NCBI RefSeq assembly: GCF_014646055.1
Contig: NZ_BMMS01000003.1
Coordinates: 124,001-188,000 of the forward strand
Reading direction: 5' to 3'
DNA length: 64,000 nucleotides
From: Wenjunlia tyrosinilytica
GTDB taxonomy: Bacteria; Actinomycetota; Actinomycetes; Streptomycetales; Streptomycetaceae
This document shows positions 38,579 through 46,607 of the stretch, in pieces (within the stretch, counting starts at the first letter, position 1; every line of letters begins with the position of its first letter). Below the pieces are notes generated by a model. It made no database searches. It had not been told where the DNA came from and saw only the letters and a list, made by a program, of their open reading frames with translations. A program made the position numbers and the translations under genes.

Positions 38579-39244
38579 GTGACGACAACAGTGCTCATCG
38601 CGGACGACCAGGAGATGGTCCGCACCGGATTCCGGCTGATCCTCAACGCCCAGCCGGACCTGGAGGTCATCGGCGAGGCCTCGGACGGGGCGGCCTGCGT
38701 CGAGCTGGCGCGCAGGCTGCGGCCCGACGTCTGCCTGGTGGACATCCGGATGCCGCGCCTGGACGGTCTGGAGGTGACACGCCTGCTGGCCGGCCCCGGG
38801 GTGACCGACCCGATGCGGGTCGTGGTCGTCACCACGTTCGACCAGGACGACTATGTGTACGGGGCGCTGCGCGGCGGCGCGTGCGGCTTCCTGCTCAAGG
38901 ACGCGGGCCCGAATCTGCTGGTCGAGGCGGTGCGGGCGGCGGCGAACGGGGACGCGATGGTCTCCCCCTCGGTGACGCTGCGCCTGCTCAAGCGGCTCGG
39001 TGACACCGCTCCGGCGACCGGTTCGTCCCAGCGGCCCGGGACGACGGCGCTCAGTGAGCGGGAGCTGGAGGTGGTCCGCCTGGTGGCCCGCGGCCGCACC
39101 AACCAGGAGATCGCCACGGAGCTGTTCGTCTCCCTGTCCACGGTCAAGACGCACCTGGGCAGCATCCAGTCCAAGCTGGATGTACGGAACCGGGTCGAGA
39201 TAGCCGCCTGGGCCTGGGAGACAGGAGCTGTGGGCAGGGAGTAG
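38579..39244 (+). CDS. NarL/FixJ-family response regulator
   Basis: A 221-residue regulator. The receiver has the acidic pocket D9-D10, the phosphorylation site D55 in CLVDIRMPRLDG, and the LKD motif GFLLKDAG. The C-terminal LuxR HTH is LSERELEVVRLVARGRTNQEIA then LFVSLSTVKTHLGSIQSKL. GTG start. Partner of the kinase immediately upstream. Target genes are unknown; the system may act on neighbours or itself. Confidence 0.93.
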   Translation: MTTTVLIADDQEMVRTGFRLILNAQPDLEVIGEASDGAACVELARRLRPDVCLVDIRMPRLDGLEVTRLLAGPGVTDPMRVVVVTTFDQDDYVYGALRGGACGFLLKDAGPNLLVEAVRAAANGDAMVSPSVTLRLLKRLGDTAPATGSSQRPGTTALSERELEVVRLVARGRTNQEIATELFVSLSTVKTHLGSIQSKLDVRNRVEIAAWAWETGAVGRE

Positions 39245-39275
39245 GCGCCGAGGAACGGGCCGAGGGCCGCGGAGC

Positions 39276-39295
39276 GCGCCCGCGGCCGCGGGCGC
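39276..39295 (+). terminator. hairpin after the two-component operon
   Basis: GCGCCCGCGG followed by CCGCGGGCGC is a 20-base palindrome that would fold with a GGCC loop, 31 bases after the response regulator stop. The remaining gap to 39503 shows nothing else I can support. Confidence 0.5.
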
Positions 39296-39503
39296 TCGTG
39301 AGGGCGTTCGAGGGCGTTCCATGAGGTGGCACGCGGGAACCCGGAGTCCGGATTCGCGCGCTGTACGCGCTATGGACGGGCAGTGACGCTCGTGGAAAGC
39401 TCGAAAGACCGCGGGCGTCGTTGAGGCCGCCCTGGACGGGCGACGCGTCGCGCGCATCCATCCCTGCGAACATCCAACTCGCGGTGAGCGGGAGGCGAGC
39501 CCC

Positions 39504-41699
39504 ATGGCCGACAAGACGAATGCTCATACCGGAGCCGCCGGAAGGGCACCGGCGGCCGACCAGCCCTCGTCCGTACGCAACGTGGTGCTGGTCGGCCACA
39601 GCGGCTCGGGCAAGACCACGCTGGTCGAGGCGCTGGCCCTGGCGACGGGGGCGACGACCCGTGCGGGCCGGGTCGAGGACGGAACGAGCGTCTCCGACCA
39701 CGACGACATCGAGCACCGCCAGCAGCGCTCCGTGCAGCTGTCCCTGGTGCCGGTGGAGTGGACCGACATCAAGATCAATCTTTTGGACACACCGGGCTAC
39801 GCCGATTTCGTGGGCGAGCTCAGGGCCGGTCTGCGGGCAGCGGACGCGGCCCTTTTCGTCGTCTCGGCCGCCGACGGCGTGGACGGCGCGACGCGCATGG
39901 TGTGGGAGGAGTGCGCGGCGGTCGGCATGCCCAGGGCCGTCGTCGTCACCCATTTGGAGTCGGCGCGAGCGGATTTCGACGAGATGGTGTCGATCTGCCA
40001 GCGCGTCTTCGGCGGCGACAACCCCGAGACGGTCCTCCCGCTCCACCTGCCCCTGCACGGCGAGGAGGCCCCCGACGGCCACGCGCCCGTGGCGGGCCTG
40101 ATCGGCCTGCTCTCCCAGCGGGTCTTCGACTACTCCTCCGGGGCCCGCGAGGAGCGCGAGCCCGACCCCGAGCACCTGCCGCTGATCGAGGACGCCCGCT
40201 CCCGGCTCATCGAGGGGATCATCGCCGAGAGCGAGGACGAGACCCTCATGGACCGCTATCTCGGCGGTGAGCCCCTCGACATGAAGACGCTGATCCAGGA
40301 CCTGGAGCGGGCCGTGGCACGCGGCTCCTTCCACCCCGTCCTCGCCGCCGCCCCGGCCGCCGAGGGCGCCCGGCAGGGCCTGGGCACCGTGGAGCTGCTG
40401 GAACTGGTCACCGGCGGGTTCCCCACCCCGCTCGAGCGCGAGGCGCCGGCCGTGACGACCCTGCAGGGCAAGCCCAGGGGGCCGCTGTCGTGCGACCCGG
40501 AGGGCCCGCTCGCCGCCGAGGTGGTCAAGACCGCCTCCGACCCCTACGTGGGGCGGATCAGCCTGGTGAGGGTCTTCTCCGGCACGCTGCGCCCGGACGA
40601 GACCGTGCATGTGTCCGGCCACGGGATGGAGGACCGCGGGCACGAGGACCACGACGTGGACGAGCGCGTGGGCGCGCTGTCGTCCCCGTTCGGCAAGCAG
40701 CAGCGCACGGTCGCCAAGTGCATCGCCGGTGACATCTGCAGCGTCGCGAAGCTGACCCGCGCCGAGACCGGGGACACGCTCTCCTCCAAGGACGACCCGC
40801 TGCTGATGGAGCCGTGGGTCATGCCCGATCCGCTCCTGCCGGTGGCCATCGAGGCCCACAGCAAGGCGGACGAGGACAAGCTGTCCCAGGGGCTGGCCCG
40901 GCTGGTGGCCGAGGACCCCACGATGTGCCTGGAACAGAACCAGGACACCCACCAGGTCGTGCTGTGGTGCCTGGGAGAGGCCCATGTGGACGTCCTGCTG
41001 GAGCGGCTGCGCACCCGCTACGGGGTCCAGGTGGACGCCGTCCCGCACAAGGTGTCGCTGCGGGAGACCTTCGGCGGCAGGGCAGCCGGTCGCGGGCGCC
41101 ATGTCAAGCAGTCCGGCGGCCACGGCCAGTTCGCCATCTGCGAGATCGAGGTCGAGCCGCTGCCGACGGGCTCCGGGTTCGAGTTCGTCGACAAGGTCGT
41201 GGGCGGCTCGGTGCCGCGCCAGTTCATCCCCTCGGTGGAGAAGGGGGTGCGGGCGCAGCTCACCAAGGGCGTCGCCGCCGGATACCCGATGGTGGATGTG
41301 CGGGTGACGCTGCTCGACGGCAAGGCGCACTCGGTGGACTCCTCAGACGCCGCGTTCCAGACCGCGGGCGCGCTGGCCCTGCGGGAGGCGGCGGCGGACG
41401 CCGTGATCCATCTGCTGGAGCCCGTGGCCGAGGTCAAGGTGCTGGTCTCGGACGAGTACGTGGGCCCGGTGATGAGCGACCTGTCCAGCCGCCGGGGCCG
41501 GGTGCTGGGCACCGAGCCCGCGGGGCCGGGCCGCACTCTGGTGCGCGCGGACGTCCCGGAGATCGAGATCAGCCGGTACGCGGTGGACCTGCGCTCGATC
41601 TCGCACGGAACCGGGCGCTTCAGCCGCGAGTACGCGCGCCACGAGCCGATGCCGCCGCAGCACGCGGCGAAGGTCCGTGCCGAAGCCGAGGAGAAATAG
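39504..41699 (+). CDS. elongation factor G-like protein (FusA2-type)
   Basis: A 731-residue EF-G paralogue. The G domain has G1 GHSGSGKT (31-38) and G3 DTPGYAD, but the G4 motif NKxD is replaced by THLE (in VVVTHLESARADF), so guanine recognition may differ. Domains II-V follow, including GGRAAGRGRHVKQSGGHGQFA and the EF-G C-terminal SRRGRVLGTEPAG. Such EF-G2/FusA2 proteins exist beside the main fusA in actinobacteria, and their translocase role is doubtful. The ATG at 39504 has a purine-rich GGGAGGCGAG upstream. Confidence 0.88.
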   Translation: MADKTNAHTGAAGRAPAADQPSSVRNVVLVGHSGSGKTTLVEALALATGATTRAGRVEDGTSVSDHDDIEHRQQRSVQLSLVPVEWTDIKINLLDTPGYADFVGELRAGLRAADAALFVVSAADGVDGATRMVWEECAAVGMPRAVVVTHLESARADFDEMVSICQRVFGGDNPETVLPLHLPLHGEEAPDGHAPVAGLIGLLSQRVFDYSSGAREEREPDPEHLPLIEDARSRLIEGIIAESEDETLMDRYLGGEPLDMKTLIQDLERAVARGSFHPVLAAAPAAEGARQGLGTVELLELVTGGFPTPLEREAPAVTTLQGKPRGPLSCDPEGPLAAEVVKTASDPYVGRISLVRVFSGTLRPDETVHVSGHGMEDRGHEDHDVDERVGALSSPFGKQQRTVAKCIAGDICSVAKLTRAETGDTLSSKDDPLLMEPWVMPDPLLPVAIEAHSKADEDKLSQGLARLVAEDPTMCLEQNQDTHQVVLWCLGEAHVDVLLERLRTRYGVQVDAVPHKVSLRETFGGRAAGRGRHVKQSGGHGQFAICEIEVEPLPTGSGFEFVDKVVGGSVPRQFIPSVEKGVRAQLTKGVAAGYPMVDVRVTLLDGKAHSVDSSDAAFQTAGALALREAAADAVIHLLEPVAEVKVLVSDEYVGPVMSDLSSRRGRVLGTEPAGPGRTLVRADVPEIEISRYAVDLRSISHGTGRFSREYARHEPMPPQHAAKVRAEAEEK

Positions 41700-41960
41700 G
41701 CAGGCAACAGCGAATGCCGCATGGGAAAGGCCGAAGTCGGGGAGGAACAAGCGGGGTTCGGCCGTTGCCGGGGCGCGACGCCTCGTCCGGGACGTGGCGC
41801 CCAGGTGCGGCTGTCCGGTTATCGGTTACGTGCGCGGCGGGCCGCCGATAGTCTTGGTCCGGGTGTGCCCATCGGATGATCGGGGAATGTGTCGTGCGTC
41901 GCCGCGGCGCGAACCGGTGAGCCACGCCCGCGAGTTGGATCCGGACTGGCAGGGGGCGCA

Positions 41961-43598
41961 GTGACCACGTTCGACTTGAGTCCCGGAGCGCAGGTTCCGC
42001 TGACGGGCCTGTCCCATCAGACCGCCGCCACACAGGCCTTGGCTTCGGCCGCCTACCGGGACGACCCGGTGTCCCTGCTCACCGATCTGGACCCCAAGAC
42101 CAACCAGCAGACCGGCAAGTTCAGCATGTTCTCCCCGAACCTGGGCGAGGCGTTCTCCCGGGCGGTCCAGGAGCGCATGCTGGGCGGTGCCCGCGGGCAG
42201 GTCGTCCAGTCGTTCGGTGCCGACCCGGCCGCGGTGGTCCAGCACTGCCTGGCGGCGAGCAAGATCCGGCGCACCAGGGACGCCCGGCTGACCGCGGTCA
42301 TGGCGGTGTTCGGGCTGTTCTTCCTGCCGGGCACACTGCTGTGGCTGGGGGCGTTCCAGCTGCGGCGGACCCTGCGGAGCCTGTCGAAGTCGCGCACCAG
42401 CGGCCTCGGCTCCGTGGTGCTCTTCGTGGCCGGACTGTTCTCCGTACTGCTGTTCTTCAGGCCGCCGTTCAGCGGTTTCGCCCAGCTCTACATGCGGGTG
42501 GTGATGCTGGCGCCGATCGTCGGCTGGTTCTTCGCGCAGCGGATCTGCCGTCGCACGGCCGAGGAACTGCGGCAGCACTGGTCCGACGTGCTCGACGGGG
42601 CGGGCGGGCCCTCGGTGCCGGAGGCGGTGCCGACCGGTCCGCACGACTCCAAGGCCGAGACGATGCGCCGTGAGCTGGAGAAGCTCATGGCCGAGCAGAA
42701 CAGCAATGTGATCTTCTACCAGGGCCGCGAGGGCATCCTGGGCATGGGCTCGCGCTGGGGCAGCTGGCACATGGCCGAGGAACTGGTGGGCCACGACGGC
42801 GCGGAGATCAACCCGTTCCGCAGCTGGGACGTCATCCGCTCGATCCACGACCGGCTGCGCGAGCTGGAGCGCGGCCCCCTGCACACCGGCGGCTTCCCCA
42901 AGGCGTCGATACGGCACTGGGTCGTGGTGCCCCTGTCCGAGGGTGCGGGCGCCATCGAACGGCCGACGGGCACCGAGACGGAGGGCTACTCCGTCCGCGA
43001 CTTCGAGGTGCAGCGGATCTGCAACGAGCAACAGTTCGGCAGCGGCAACCGGCACTACCTCGGGGTGCAGTTCGTGCTGTGGGAGGGGCAGTTGGTGCTG
43101 ACCCTCATGTGCACGGTGACGGTGCTGCACAAGACGCTGAGGGTGGAGGTCACCGGGCACACGCTCGGCCCGGTCGCGCCCATGCTGAGCGGCAAGCCCG
43201 AGCCGAGGGTGCGCGAGGTCGCCAAGAGCATCAGGTTCTGGGAGACCAAGACGGTGGTGGACTCGGTGGTCAGCACCGAGGAGGTGGTCCGGCTCACGGT
43301 CAGGGCGCCGTTCACCTGGATGCCGCCGACACTGCTGGACTGGCTGGGCGGAAAGCTCACCCTGCCCGAGCCGTTCGGGTTGAGGCACTCCTGGGTGGAG
43401 AAGCCGTGGGCGAACCGCTTCATGGCCGATGACGCGGTGCGGGCGGTCACTCCGGTGCTGCGGGTGGTGCACGCCGCCACGATCCGTGTGCTGGAGGAGA
43501 ACGGTGTGGACACCGAGAAGTTCAGTGCCCGCTCGCTCGTCCTGAGCGGCGTGGTGCAGGGGGCGGAGCCGAAGAAGGCCGACGTCTACGACGCCTAG
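41961..43598 (+). CDS. conserved membrane protein of unknown function
   Basis: A 545-residue protein. The GTG at 41961 has AGGGGG about 5 bases upstream. Three membrane segments lie near LTAVMAVFGLFFLPGTLLWL, GSVVLFVAGLFSVLLFF and LYMRVVMLAPIVGWFFA (about residues 110-190). A large cytoplasmic region follows with ELEKLMAEQNSNVIFYQGREG and a domain rich in aromatic residues. No known motif is seen. As I recall an orthologue sits after the EF-G-like gene in S. coelicolor (SCO1529). It ends at a classic terminator. The 261 bases before it hold no gene I can support. Confidence 0.75.
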   Translation: MTTFDLSPGAQVPLTGLSHQTAATQALASAAYRDDPVSLLTDLDPKTNQQTGKFSMFSPNLGEAFSRAVQERMLGGARGQVVQSFGADPAAVVQHCLAASKIRRTRDARLTAVMAVFGLFFLPGTLLWLGAFQLRRTLRSLSKSRTSGLGSVVLFVAGLFSVLLFFRPPFSGFAQLYMRVVMLAPIVGWFFAQRICRRTAEELRQHWSDVLDGAGGPSVPEAVPTGPHDSKAETMRRELEKLMAEQNSNVIFYQGREGILGMGSRWGSWHMAEELVGHDGAEINPFRSWDVIRSIHDRLRELERGPLHTGGFPKASIRHWVVVPLSEGAGAIERPTGTETEGYSVRDFEVQRICNEQQFGSGNRHYLGVQFVLWEGQLVLTLMCTVTVLHKTLRVEVTGHTLGPVAPMLSGKPEPRVREVAKSIRFWETKTVVDSVVSTEEVVRLTVRAPFTWMPPTLLDWLGGKLTLPEPFGLRHSWVEKPWANRFMADDAVRAVTPVLRVVHAATIRVLEENGVDTEKFSARSLVLSGVVQGAEPKKADVYDA

Positions 43599-43659
43599 CC
43601 GCGGGCCCGGCACATCGGAGATCGCAGGGCACCGCAGATCGCACAAGCGCAACTCGCCC

Positions 43660-43696
43660 GGCCCGGACGGAATTTGACCGTCCGGGCCAGATTTTT
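43660..43696 (+). terminator. intrinsic terminator with T tract
   Basis: GGCCCGGACGG and CCGTCCGGGCC form a perfect 11-bp stem around AATTTGA, followed by AGATTTTTG. This is one of the few hairpins here with a real T run and should end the 545-residue protein transcript. Confidence 0.85.
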
Positions 43697-43709
43697 GTCG
43701 TGAGCATGG

Positions 43710-43738
43710 TTGACCCGCCGCCGACTTGGGGGCAGATT
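43710..43738 (+). promoter_or_regulatory. chitosanase promoter
   Basis: TTGACC at 43710-43715 and CAGATT at 43733-43738 are spaced by 17 bases. The start point would be near 43745, placing the AGGAAACTTTCCT palindrome inside the initial transcribed region. Confidence 0.5.
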
Positions 43739-43753
43739 TGGCCACGCACTGAA

Positions 43754-43766
43754 AGGAAACTTTCCT
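43754..43766. promoter_or_regulatory. palindromic operator AGGAAACTTTCCT
   Basis: A perfect AGGAAA-N-TTTCCT dyad lies between the promoter and the chitosanase ATG. Similar AGGAAA/TTTCCT palindromes precede chitosan- and sugar-regulated secreted enzyme genes in Streptomyces, where ROK-type repressors such as CsnR act. Binding here is inferred. Confidence 0.6.
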
Positions 43767-43767
43767 A

Positions 43768-44493
43768 ATGAAGGGCGATTTCATGCGCAAGCGCATCCTC
43801 ACCGCCATGGCGGGCGTCGGTCTCCTCGCGGCCGCCGGGTTCACCTCCGCCGCGGGAGCGTCTTCGGCGGGCACGGCCTCGCACAAGCCTTCCTCGACCA
43901 CCCGCGAGGGCACGGTCGGCGCGGCCGACCTGCTCGCCAAGGTCAAGTCCTGTTCGCAGATATCCAACGGGAAGTACCGCACCGACTCCGAGACCTCCGC
44001 CACGGTCCCGGTCTGCGGCAAGAACGGCGCGGTCTTCTGGAAAGCCGACCTGGACGTCGACTGCGACGGCCAGCGGACCTCGAAGTGCAACGAGGACACC
44101 GACCCCTGGTTCCTGCCCGACACGGCCTTCCACCAGTCCGACGGCAAGCCCCTGCGCGCCGACTCGCTCCCCTACGTCGTCGTGCCGAGCTCCAGCAGCA
44201 TCTGGAACTACAGCAGCGCCGGCATCAAGGGCGGCGGCGTCGTGGCCGTCATCTACAACAACAAGGTCGAGTACGCCGTCGTCGGCGACACCGGCCCCGA
44301 CAAGATCATCGGCGAGGCCTCCTACGCGACCGCGAAGGCACTGGGGATCAACCCCGACCCGGAGAACGGCGGGGCCGACTCCGGCGTGACCTACATCCTG
44401 TTCAAGAACTCGAAGGCCTCGCCCATCGAGAGCCACAGCAAGGCCGTCTCGCTCGGCGACAGCCTCGCCAAGAAGTTCCTCCAGGACAACTGA
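43768..44493 (+). CDS. secreted glycoside hydrolase family 75 chitosanase
   Basis: A 241-residue exported enzyme. The signal peptide is MRKRILTAMAGVGLLAAAGFTSAAGA, whether translation begins at ATG 43768 or at ATG 43783; the latter has AAGGG 7 bases upstream. The mature part shows GH75 features: FWKADLDVDCDGQRTSKCN, PWFLPDTAF, YVVVPSSSSIWNY and YAVVGDTGPDKIIGEASYATAKALGI. GH75 enzymes cut chitosan outside the cell. It stands alone between the conserved membrane gene and the HIT gene, with its own promoter, operator and terminator, so it looks like an insertion into the core gene order. Confidence 0.88.
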   Translation: MKGDFMRKRILTAMAGVGLLAAAGFTSAAGASSAGTASHKPSSTTREGTVGAADLLAKVKSCSQISNGKYRTDSETSATVPVCGKNGAVFWKADLDVDCDGQRTSKCNEDTDPWFLPDTAFHQSDGKPLRADSLPYVVVPSSSSIWNYSSAGIKGGGVVAVIYNNKVEYAVVGDTGPDKIIGEASYATAKALGINPDPENGGADSGVTYILFKNSKASPIESHSKAVSLGDSLAKKFLQDN

Positions 44494-44523
44494 CCCTCAG
44501 CGGCTGAACCACCCTGGCGCCGG

Positions 44524-44546
44524 GGGCAGTCGGGCAAGGACTGCCC
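44524..44546. terminator. hairpin between chitosanase and HIT genes
   Basis: GGGCAGTC pairs with GACTGCCC around a seven-base loop, in the gap between convergent genes. A competing GTCGGGC/GCCCGAC pairing overlaps it. Confidence 0.55.
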
Positions 44547-44583
44547 GACCGGCCCGACCGCCCCGCGCCGTCTCTCCCGCGCC

Positions 44584-45147
44584 CTACTCCTCCACGGCAG
44601 CGCAGTGCTGCCATGCCTCGGCCAGCATCTTGCGTGTGTCCGCGAGGAGTTGGGGCAGCACCCGGGTGTGGCCGACGACCGGCATGAAGTTGGTGTCGCC
44701 GCCCCAGCGCGGCACCAGGTGCTGATGGAGGTGCGCGGCGATCCCCGCGCCGGCCACCGAGCCCTGGTTCATGCCGATGTTGAAGCCGTGAGCGCCGGAG
44801 GCCGTCCGCAGCGTCACCATCGCCTTCTTGGTGAACGCCGCGAGTTCGGCGGTCTCCGGCCCGGTGAGATCCGTGTAGTCCGCGACATGGCGGTACGGCA
44901 CGACCATCAGGTGGCCGCCGTTGTACGGGTAGAGGTTGAGCACCGCGTACACATGCGTCCCACGCGCCACGACGAGTCCGTCCTCGTCCGACTTGCCGGG
45001 GATCGTGCAGAACGGACAGCCGTCTTCGGCCCCCGGGCCGGTCGGCTTGTTCTCGCCCTGGATGTACGCCATGCGGTGGGGCGTCCACAGGCGCTGGAAC
45101 GCGTCCTGCGTCCCGACTCCGATCTGCAGCTCCGGCTCACTCGTCAT
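44584..45147 (-). CDS. HIT-domain protein, probable AP4A phosphorylase
   Basis: A 187-residue HIT protein. The histidine triad is HLHQH (H139, H141, H143) followed by LVPRW, and a cysteine pair CPFC lies at 44-47. The N-terminus QDAFQRLWTPHRMAYI matches the actinobacterial AP4A phosphorylase described in M. tuberculosis (Rv2613c), which splits diadenosine tetraphosphate with phosphate. In Mycobacterium it lies between thrS and PI synthase; here two insertions separate it from both. Confidence 0.88.
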   Translation of the reverse strand: MTSEPELQIGVGTQDAFQRLWTPHRMAYIQGENKPTGPGAEDGCPFCTIPGKSDEDGLVVARGTHVYAVLNLYPYNGGHLMVVPYRHVADYTDLTGPETAELAAFTKKAMVTLRTASGAHGFNIGMNQGSVAGAGIAAHLHQHLVPRWGGDTNFMPVVGHTRVLPQLLADTRKMLAEAWQHCAAVEE

Positions 45148-45211
45148 GCGTGCAGCATATGACCTCCGGGCGGCCCGCCGGAGGGCGCGTCCGGTTCTCC
45201 GACGCCCCGCA

Positions 45212-45241
45212 TTCCGCGGGGACGCGTACCCGGTTTACGAT
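45212..45241 (+). promoter_or_regulatory. possible promoter of the flavin monooxygenase
   Basis: TTCCGC (45212-45217) and TACGAT (45236-45241), 18 bases apart, precede the gene at 45295 by about 50 bases. The -10 is good and the -35 is poor. Confidence 0.35.
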
Positions 45242-45294
45242 CGCTGCGCTCGACAAGCTACCAGTCGGTATCCAACGATCCCGGGGGCTCCGTC

Positions 45295-46461
45295 ATGACC
45301 ACCGCACCCAGCCGGACCGTCTACGTCGTCGGTGCGGGACCCGGCGGGCTCGCGGCCGCCGCCGCCCTGCGCGCCCGAGGGGTCCCGGCGAGCGTCCTGG
45401 AGCGCAGCGAAGCCGTGGCCGCCGCCTGGCGCGGCCACTACGACCGGCTCCATCTGCACACCACACGCCGCCTGTCCGGGCTGCCGGGCCTCGCCATCCC
45501 CCGCGCCTACGGCCGGTGGGTCGGCCGGGACGACGTGATCCGCTACCTGGAGGCGTACACCGCCCACCACCGGCTCGAGGTGCGCACCGGCACCGAGGTC
45601 GAGCGCGTGGACCGCTCCTGCGGCGACGACGGGGTCCGGTGGGCGCTGCGCACCACGGGCGGCGAGGAGTTGCGGGCCCGCGCCGTCGTCGTGGCGACCG
45701 GCCACAACCACACCCCGCACCTGCCGCCGTGGCCCGGCCGGGACTCGTTCACCGGGCGGCTCCTGCACGCGAGCGCGTACCGCTGCCCCGCCCCGTTCAC
45801 GGGCCTCGACGTCCTGGTCGTCGGCGTCGGCAACACCGGGGCGGAGATCGCCGTGGACCTCGCGGACGGCGGTGCGCGGCGGGTGCGGCTGGCGGTGCGC
45901 ACACCGCCGCACATCGTGCGCAGGGACACCCTGGGCTGGCCGGCGCAGGCCACGGGGGTGCTGGTGCGCCATCTGCCCCCGGCCGCGGTCGACCGCGCGG
46001 CCGGGGTGCTGGCGCGGTTGAGCGTTCCGGACCTGAGCCAGTACGGGCTGCCGCGTCCGCAGGACGGCCCGTACACCCGGCTGTTGCGCGACGGGGCGAT
46101 CCCGGTCCAGGACGTCGGCCTGATCGACGCGGTGCGGGCGGGGCGGGTGGAGCCGGTTGCGGCGGTCGAGGGCTTCGAGGACGCCGAGGTGCGGCTGGCG
46201 GACGGGAGCACACTCATGCCGGACGTGGTGATCGCGGCGACCGGGTACCGGCGGGGGCTGGAGAAGATGGTCGGCCACCTCGGCGTCCTCGACGGCCGGG
46301 GACGCCCGAAGGCCCATGGCGCGACCACGCCCACGCCGGGCCTGTACTTCACGGGATACACCAACCCCATCAGCGGCATGTTCCGGGAGATGGCGATCGA
46401 CGCCCGCCGCATCGCGAAGGCCGTCCGGCGCGAGGGCCCGGGCCGCGGGCCGGGCGGCTGA
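45295..46461 (+). CDS. flavin-dependent monooxygenase (FMO/YUCCA-like)
   Basis: A 388-residue enzyme with two Rossmann motifs: FAD-binding GAGPGG (13-18) and NADPH-binding GVGNTG (177-182). Between them the FMO fingerprint FxGxxxHxxxY occurs at F152-Y162 (FTGRLLHASAY), and ATGYRRG lies near the end. Size and motifs resemble plant YUCCA and bacterial small FMOs that oxygenate N, S or keto substrates. The substrate cannot be told from sequence. GGGGG precedes the ATG. It is inserted between the HIT gene and thrS, which are adjacent in related genomes as I recall, so it is probably acquired. Confidence 0.85.
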   Translation: MTTAPSRTVYVVGAGPGGLAAAAALRARGVPASVLERSEAVAAAWRGHYDRLHLHTTRRLSGLPGLAIPRAYGRWVGRDDVIRYLEAYTAHHRLEVRTGTEVERVDRSCGDDGVRWALRTTGGEELRARAVVVATGHNHTPHLPPWPGRDSFTGRLLHASAYRCPAPFTGLDVLVVGVGNTGAEIAVDLADGGARRVRLAVRTPPHIVRRDTLGWPAQATGVLVRHLPPAAVDRAAGVLARLSVPDLSQYGLPRPQDGPYTRLLRDGAIPVQDVGLIDAVRAGRVEPVAAVEGFEDAEVRLADGSTLMPDVVIAATGYRRGLEKMVGHLGVLDGRGRPKAHGATTPTPGLYFTGYTNPISGMFREMAIDARRIAKAVRREGPGRGPGG

Positions 46462-46540
46462 GGCACGGCGGACGGCCGACGCATGGCGGGCGGCTGGGGC
46501 ACGGCTCAGGCACGGCGGGCGGCCGACGCACGGCGGGCGC
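46461..46540. repeat. imperfect 46-base spaced direct repeat
   Basis: GAGGCACGGCGGACGGCCGA at about 46460 recurs as CAGGCACGGCGGGCGGCCGA at about 46507, each continuing with CGCA-CGGCGGGCG-like bases. The copies lie between the convergent monooxygenase gene and thrS. Confidence 0.65.
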
Positions 46541-46554
46541 CCGCTGGGACGCGA

Positions 46555-46589
46555 AGGTCCCCGCCGCCCGGCAGGGGCGGCGGGGGCCT
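46555..46589. terminator. hairpin between the monooxygenase gene and thrS
   Basis: AGGTCCCCGCCGCCC pairs with GGGCGGCGGGGGCCT-like bases (14-15 bp with one G-U pair) around a short loop. It should end thrS transcripts and perhaps the convergent gene. Confidence 0.75.
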
Positions 46590-46607
46590 CGGCGGGCCGG
46601 GCTGGGC

